NCBI GenBank assembly: GCA_947453015.1
Contig: CANGFL010000066.1
Location: 1 to 7,138, forward strand
Source: Oxalobacteraceae bacterium
GTDB taxonomy: Bacteria; Pseudomonadota; Gammaproteobacteria; Burkholderiales; Burkholderiaceae_D
Length of the DNA stretch: 7,138 nt
Direction: 5' to 3'
The notes under the pieces: generated by a model
The model's input: the letters and a program-made list of their open reading frames with translations, nothing else
Databases searched by the model: none
Told to the model about the DNA's origin: nothing
Shown here: piece by piece, positions 7,031 through 7,138 of the stretch
Layout: every line of letters begins with the position of its first letter
Position numbering within the stretch: the stretch's first letter is position 1
Translations under genes and position numbers: made by a program

Positions 7031-7138
7031 CTAGATTATGCCCAAATTAGCGTTTTCTTGCGGAGTGGCCCCGATTTGACTGAGCTTTCCCGCTGCGATG
7101 ATTGAAACTTCCCGATTACTTGCGATGTTATCGGCGCA
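7031..7138 (-). CDS. Probable C-terminal end of an unidentified protein (partial)
   Basis: Reading the - strand from the right edge gives 35 codons without interruption, ending at TAG (7033-7031). The peptide is plausible as a soluble C-terminus, with the stretch REVSIIAAGKLSQIGATPQE followed by NANLGII. I do not recognise the family. The stop lies 21 nt upstream of the flavin reductase ATG, a spacing typical of genes in one operon, so it may be co-transcribed with it. The fragment is too short for the open frame alone to prove coding. A second - strand frame is also open down to a TAA around 7039-7037, and a + strand frame starting at ATG 7098 runs off the edge. This is the least certain gene call in the window. 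Confidence 0.4.
   Translation of the reverse strand, partial: CADNIASNREVSIIAAGKLSQIGATPQENANLGII

Noticed and set aside
7035..7040. CATAAT on the - strand as a -10 box for the flavin reductase gene
   Set aside because: It matches the -10 consensus at five of six positions and lies about 26 nt from the ATG, but no -35 element is found about 17 nt upstream and it falls within the end of the putative upstream ORF.
7098..7138. Possible + strand gene starting at ATG 7098 and running off the right edge
   Set aside because: Only 13 codons are visible, with no Shine-Dalgarno and no recognisable motif. The open - strand frame on the same bases has operon-like spacing to the flavin reductase and is the better, though still weak, reading.

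Overview
The window reads as an ordinary housekeeping stretch of a proteobacterial chromosome, most probably from a betaproteobacterium near the Burkholderiales. That placement rests on remembered gene order (pgk-pyk-fba-purC-purE-purK-sua5) and on family details: a Calvin-cycle-subtype class II aldolase, a roughly 300-residue PurC, and a PurK with an N-terminal extension before its glycine-rich loop. By eye the base composition is close to half G+C; I did not count it. No mobile element, CRISPR array, tRNA or rRNA is visible.

Layout. Bases 1-2692 hold a lower-glycolysis block on the + strand: the last 38 codons of pgk, a complete pyk that starts with TTG immediately after the pgk stop codon and in the same frame, then fba behind a clear ribosome binding site. 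A hairpin followed by six T residues (2712-2762) probably ends this unit. After a short AT-rich leader, bases 2834-6479 hold a tightly packed + strand block: purC, purE, purK and sua5, with junctions of +1 nt, a 4-nt overlap and +4 nt. Facing it on the - strand is a flavin reductase gene (7009-6488), only 8 nt from the end of sua5. The right edge probably carries the C-terminus of one more - strand gene, 21 nt upstream of the flavin reductase.

How the genes work together. Pgk and Pyk are the two ATP-yielding enzymes of lower glycolysis, and Fba makes or consumes fructose-1,6-bisphosphate. PurK, PurE and PurC catalyse three consecutive steps of purine synthesis: AIR to N5-CAIR, to CAIR, to SAICAR. 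Sua5 makes threonylcarbamoyl-AMP for the t6A modification of ANN-decoding tRNAs. It shares with PurK the use of ATP and bicarbonate, but is otherwise unrelated. The flavin reductase is transcribed separately and its partner is unknown.

I did not find a previously undescribed system. The points most worth a second look are the in-frame pgk-TGA-TTG-pyk junction, the terminator and leader between the two operons, and the unidentified ORF at the right edge.
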